This document shows positions 15,127 to 17,944 of a DNA stretch of 17,944 bases, piece after piece. The stretch covers positions 1 through 17,944 of the forward strand of contig CAUHBW010000023.1 of assembly GCA_959604115.1 (NCBI GenBank), read 5' to 3'. Position numbers and translations under genes: made by a program. How positions within the stretch are numbered: the stretch's first letter is position 1; each line of letters starts with the position of its first letter. The DNA comes from an uncultured Bilophila sp. (GTDB taxonomy: Bacteria > Desulfobacterota > Desulfovibrionia > Desulfovibrionales > Desulfovibrionaceae). The notes beneath the pieces were generated by a model, which was given only the letters and a program-made list of their open reading frames with translations, was not told the origin of the DNA and searched no databases.

Positions 15127-16536
15127 ATGCCCAATCTTTTTCGAGCCCTGCCCTCGGTGGACGCCTGCCTGAGCGCGCTGGAGCACGCCGCCCCGGCGCT
15201 GCTCGCGGCCGTACCGCGCCCTCTGCTCCGGGAACTCGCCAACCGCTTTCTGGACGCCCGCCGCGACGACATCCGGCAGGAGCGCCTGACCGATCCCGAA
15301 CAGCTTGAGATGGACGCCCTGTTGCCGCAGCTCGCCGCCTTCGCGGAACGGGAAGGCGCCCCCCGCTTCCGGCGCGTGCTCAACGCGACCGGCGTGGTCA
15401 TCCATACGAATATGGGCCGGTCCGTCCTCGCGGACGAAGCCGTGGACGCCGTCCTCAAGGCCTGCCGGGGCTACTCCAACCTCGAACTGAACCTCGCCAC
15501 CGGCGAACGCGGAAGCCGCTACAGCCATGTGGAGGAGCTGCTCTGCAAGCTCACCGGCGCGGAGGCCGCCCTCGTAGTCAACAACAACGCCGCCGCCGTG
15601 CTCATCAGCATGGACGCCCTCTGCTCCGGCGGCGAAGTCGTCGTCGCCCGGGGTCAGCTCGTCGAGATCGGCGGCAGCTTCCGCATCCCCGACGTCATGG
15701 AACGCAGCGGGGCCACCCTGCGCGAAGTGGGCTGCACCAACCGCGTCCATCCGCAGGACTACGAAAACGCCATCAACGAACGCACGGTCGCCCTCATGCG
15801 CGTGCACACCTCCAACTACCGCATCGTCGGCTTCCATACGGACGTCCCGGTCGAGGAGCTTGCGGAGATCGCGCACCGGCACGGCCTCCCGCTCATTGAG
15901 GATTTGGGGAGCGGGAGCTTCCTCGACTTCTCCGGCAGCGGCCTGCCCGGCGAACCGACCGTGCGCTCGGTGGTTGCCGCGGGCGCGGACGTGGTTACCT
16001 TTTCGGGAGACAAGGTGCTCGGCGGCCCGCAGGCCGGGATCATCGTGGGCACGAAGGCCGTCATCGAAACGATCAAGCGCAACCCGCTGAACCGAGCCCT
16101 GCGCATCGACAAGATGACCCTTGCGGCGCTTGAGGCGACCCTCCGGCTGTATCTCGACGAACGGCTCGCCCGGAAGCGCATCCCGACCGTCGCCATGATC
16201 ACCGCGACGCCGGACGAGCTGAAACGCCGGGCCTCGCGGTTGGCCTCCCGGCTCCGCAAGACCTGCGGCGACCGCGCCGCCATTCGGCTCGTGCCGGGCG
16301 AATCGCGGGTCGGGGGCGGCTCCTTCCCGGAAAACGCCCTGCCCACGACGCTGGTGCGCGTGGAACCCGCCGCGTGCCCGCCGGAACGGCTGAAGCAACG
16401 CCTGCTCGACGCCACGCCCCCCCTCGTCGGGCGGCTTGAGGACCATGCCTTTCTGCTCGACCCGCGCACCCTCGCCGACGCCGAGCTGCCGGACGTCGCC
16501 CGAGTCGTCGCTTCGGCGCTGTACCAAACCATTTGA
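15127..16536 (+). CDS. selA: L-seryl-tRNA(Sec) selenium transferase SelA
   Basis: A PLP-dependent cytoplasmic enzyme that converts seryl-tRNA(Sec) to selenocysteyl-tRNA(Sec) with selenophosphate. It is 469 residues, near E. coli SelA (463). The N-terminal domain (about 1-80) is followed by LNATGVVIHTNMGRS (85-99), YSNLELNLATGERGSR (116-131), VNNNAAAVL (151-159), EDLGSGSF (258-265) and FSGDKVLGGPQAG (292-304), whose Lys296 is the PLP-binding lysine. The frame is open for about 1 kb upstream through folC and the repeat, but family similarity begins at this ATG, with AAGAGAA seven bases upstream. Its presence implies that the organism makes selenoproteins. No selB or tRNA(Sec) gene is in the window. 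Likely co-transcribed with the peptidase 17 nt downstream. Confidence 0.96.
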   Translation: MPNLFRALPSVDACLSALEHAAPALLAAVPRPLLRELANRFLDARRDDIRQERLTDPEQLEMDALLPQLAAFAEREGAPRFRRVLNATGVVIHTNMGRSVLADEAVDAVLKACRGYSNLELNLATGERGSRYSHVEELLCKLTGAEAALVVNNNAAAVLISMDALCSGGEVVVARGQLVEIGGSFRIPDVMERSGATLREVGCTNRVHPQDYENAINERTVALMRVHTSNYRIVGFHTDVPVEELAEIAHRHGLPLIEDLGSGSFLDFSGSGLPGEPTVRSVVAAGADVVTFSGDKVLGGPQAGIIVGTKAVIETIKRNPLNRALRIDKMTLAALEATLRLYLDERLARKRIPTVAMITATPDELKRRASRLASRLRKTCGDRAAIRLVPGESRVGGGSFPENALPTTLVRVEPAACPPERLKQRLLDATPPLVGRLEDHAFLLDPRTLADAELPDVARVVASALYQTI

Positions 16537-16553
16537 GAAAAAGGATACGATAC

Positions 16554-17936
16554 ATGAGCAACGAACTGGATTTCGCCACCAAGAACGGGTGGACGCACTA
16601 CGCCGACGAACGGAGCCGCAGGGAGATGGACGCGCTGGCGGCCGACTACATCGACTTTCTGAACGCGAAGACCGAACGCGAAACCGTCTCCCGCGTCGTC
16701 GAGAAACTGCGGCAGGCCGGGTACTCCGAAGATTTCACCAAGGATCTCGTGTTCCGCACATGGCGCGGCAAGGCCGTATTCGTGGCCCGCAAGGGCAAGA
16801 AGCCGTTGTCCGAAGGCGCGCGCCTCATCAGCGCGCACACCGACGCCCCGCGCCTCGACTTCAAGCAGCGTCCGTTGCAGGAGCAGGTCGGGGTCGGTCA
16901 GGCCAAGACACACTATTACGGCGGCATCCGCAAGTACCAGTGGCTGGCGCGCCCGCTTGCGCTGCACGGGGTGATCGTCAAGGAAGACGGCACCTCCATC
17001 AAGGTCGTGCTCGGCGAGGACGCCGGTGATCCGGTATTCACCATCGCGGACCTCCTGCCGCATCTGGCCCAGAAGGAAGTGACCAAAACCGTCGCGGACG
17101 CCTTCGACGCGGAGAAGCTCAACGTCATTCTCGGGCACAGCCCGCTGGCCGGAACCGACGAAGCCGAAAAGGACAAGGAAGCGAAAGACCCCGTCCGTGC
17201 GAACATCCTCGCCCTGCTCCACCAGAAATACGGCATCCGCGAAGAGGATCTGATGTCCGCCGAGCTGCAGGCCGTGCCAGCCGGTCCGGCGCGGTACGTG
17301 GGCCTCGACGCCGCGCTCATCGGCGGCTACGGGCAGGACGACCGGGTGTGCGTGTTCACCGCGCTGTCCGCCCTGCTCGACGCACAGGCTCCCGAGCACG
17401 CCAACTGCCTGATCTTCTGGGACAAGGAAGAAATCGGCTCCGAGGGTTCCACCGGCGCGCAAGGCCGTTTCCTCGAATATTGCATGGAAGACCTCGTGGA
17501 AGCGTGGGAACCGGGCGCCAAGGTGCGGGACGTGTTTCAGAACACCACCGCCGTTTCCGGCGACGTGCACGCCGCCACCGATCCCGACTGGCAGGAGCTG
17601 CACGAAAAGCTCAACGCCTCGCTCATCGGGCACGGCCCCACGTTCTGCAAGTTCACCGGCTCGCGCGGCAAGTACGGGGCCAACGATGCGCATCCCGAGT
17701 ATATCGGATGGCTGCGCAACGTGCTGAACAAGAAGAACATCCCGTGGCAGATGGCCGAACTCGGCAAGGTCGATCACGGCGGGGGCGGCACCGTCGCCCT
17801 CTATCTCGCGGCCTACGGCATGGACACCATCGATCTCGGACCCGCCGTCCTCTCCATGCACAGCCCCTTCGAACTTCTCTCCAAGGTCGATCTCTACTCC
17901 ACCAAGCTCGCCTATCAGGCCATTCTGGAAGCGTAG
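16554..17936 (+). CDS. apeA: M18 family metalloaminopeptidase (aspartyl/aminopeptidase I type)
   Basis: A probable cytoplasmic two-zinc aminopeptidase of 460 residues, which removes N-terminal residues from peptides. Metal and catalytic motifs of M18: SAHTDAPRLD (93-102) with His95 and Asp97, YYGGIRKYQWLARPL (121-135), GQDDRVCVFTAL (260-271), DKEEIGSEGSTGAQ (290-303) with the Glu292-Glu293 pair, SGDVHAA (335-341), KVDHGGGGT (405-413) and MHSPFE (435-440) with His436. This resembles the M18 aminopeptidase 1 subgroup; exact substrate preference is unknown. The ATG at 16554 has AAAAAGGA eight bases upstream; an in-frame TTG at 16533 overlapping the selA end is less likely. Placement after selA suggests co-transcription but no obvious functional link. 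Confidence 0.92.
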   Translation: MSNELDFATKNGWTHYADERSRREMDALAADYIDFLNAKTERETVSRVVEKLRQAGYSEDFTKDLVFRTWRGKAVFVARKGKKPLSEGARLISAHTDAPRLDFKQRPLQEQVGVGQAKTHYYGGIRKYQWLARPLALHGVIVKEDGTSIKVVLGEDAGDPVFTIADLLPHLAQKEVTKTVADAFDAEKLNVILGHSPLAGTDEAEKDKEAKDPVRANILALLHQKYGIREEDLMSAELQAVPAGPARYVGLDAALIGGYGQDDRVCVFTALSALLDAQAPEHANCLIFWDKEEIGSEGSTGAQGRFLEYCMEDLVEAWEPGAKVRDVFQNTTAVSGDVHAATDPDWQELHEKLNASLIGHGPTFCKFTGSRGKYGANDAHPEYIGWLRNVLNKKNIPWQMAELGKVDHGGGGTVALYLAAYGMDTIDLGPAVLSMHSPFELLSKVDLYSTKLAYQAILEA

Positions 17937-17944
17937 GAGCCGAA

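Noticed and set aside
1..17944. CRISPR arrays, tRNA or rRNA genes, insertion sequences, phage or defence genes
   Set aside because: No regularly spaced repeat-spacer units, cloverleaf sequences, transposase-like proteins or phage-like genes were seen on either strand.

Overview
The window is a stretch of chromosome from a GC-rich, Gram-negative-type bacterium. The best fit is a sulfate-reducer relative (Desulfovibrionaceae-like). That assignment is an inference from base composition, from the gene order of the cell-wall cluster, from a PASTA-tailed FtsI, from the presence of selA, and from GGGAGAGGG-type palindromic intergenic repeats. No species can be named from the sequence alone.

Region 1 (1-13243, minus strand) is most of a division and cell wall (dcw) cluster. 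In transcription order it reads mraZ, rsmH, ftsL, ftsI, murE, murF, mraY, (293-nt gap), murD, ftsW, murG, murC, and then a Shine-Dalgarno sequence at the left edge for a further gene, most likely murB. Most junctions are overlaps or gaps of a few bases, so the genes are probably transcribed together and translationally coupled. MurC, MurD, MurE and MurF build the UDP-MurNAc-pentapeptide. MraY and MurG convert it to lipid I and lipid II. FtsW and FtsI polymerise and cross-link it at the septum, with FtsL as a divisome partner. RsmH methylates 16S rRNA, and MraZ is the likely regulator of the cluster. MurE carries a DNPR motif, which predicts meso-diaminopimelate peptidoglycan.

Region 2 (13244-13645) is a 402-nt divergent intergenic region. 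It holds three perfect AAAGTGG repeats at 10-bp spacing just upstream of mraZ (a probable MraZ operator), an AT-rich island with promoter-like hexamers, and a GC-rich stretch ahead of folC in which little else can be recognised.

Region 3 (13646-17936, plus strand) holds folC (folate and polyglutamate synthesis), selA (selenocysteine synthase) and an M18 aminopeptidase. selA and the peptidase are 17 nt apart. The folC-selA gap (215 nt) carries the second copy of a G-rich/C-rich repeat whose first copy, with a perfect 23-bp stem, sits in the mraY-murD gap.

No undescribed multi-gene system is visible. The points most worth a second look are the MraZ-box array, the two-copy palindromic repeat, and the mraY-murD break with its alternative hairpins and possible internal promoter.
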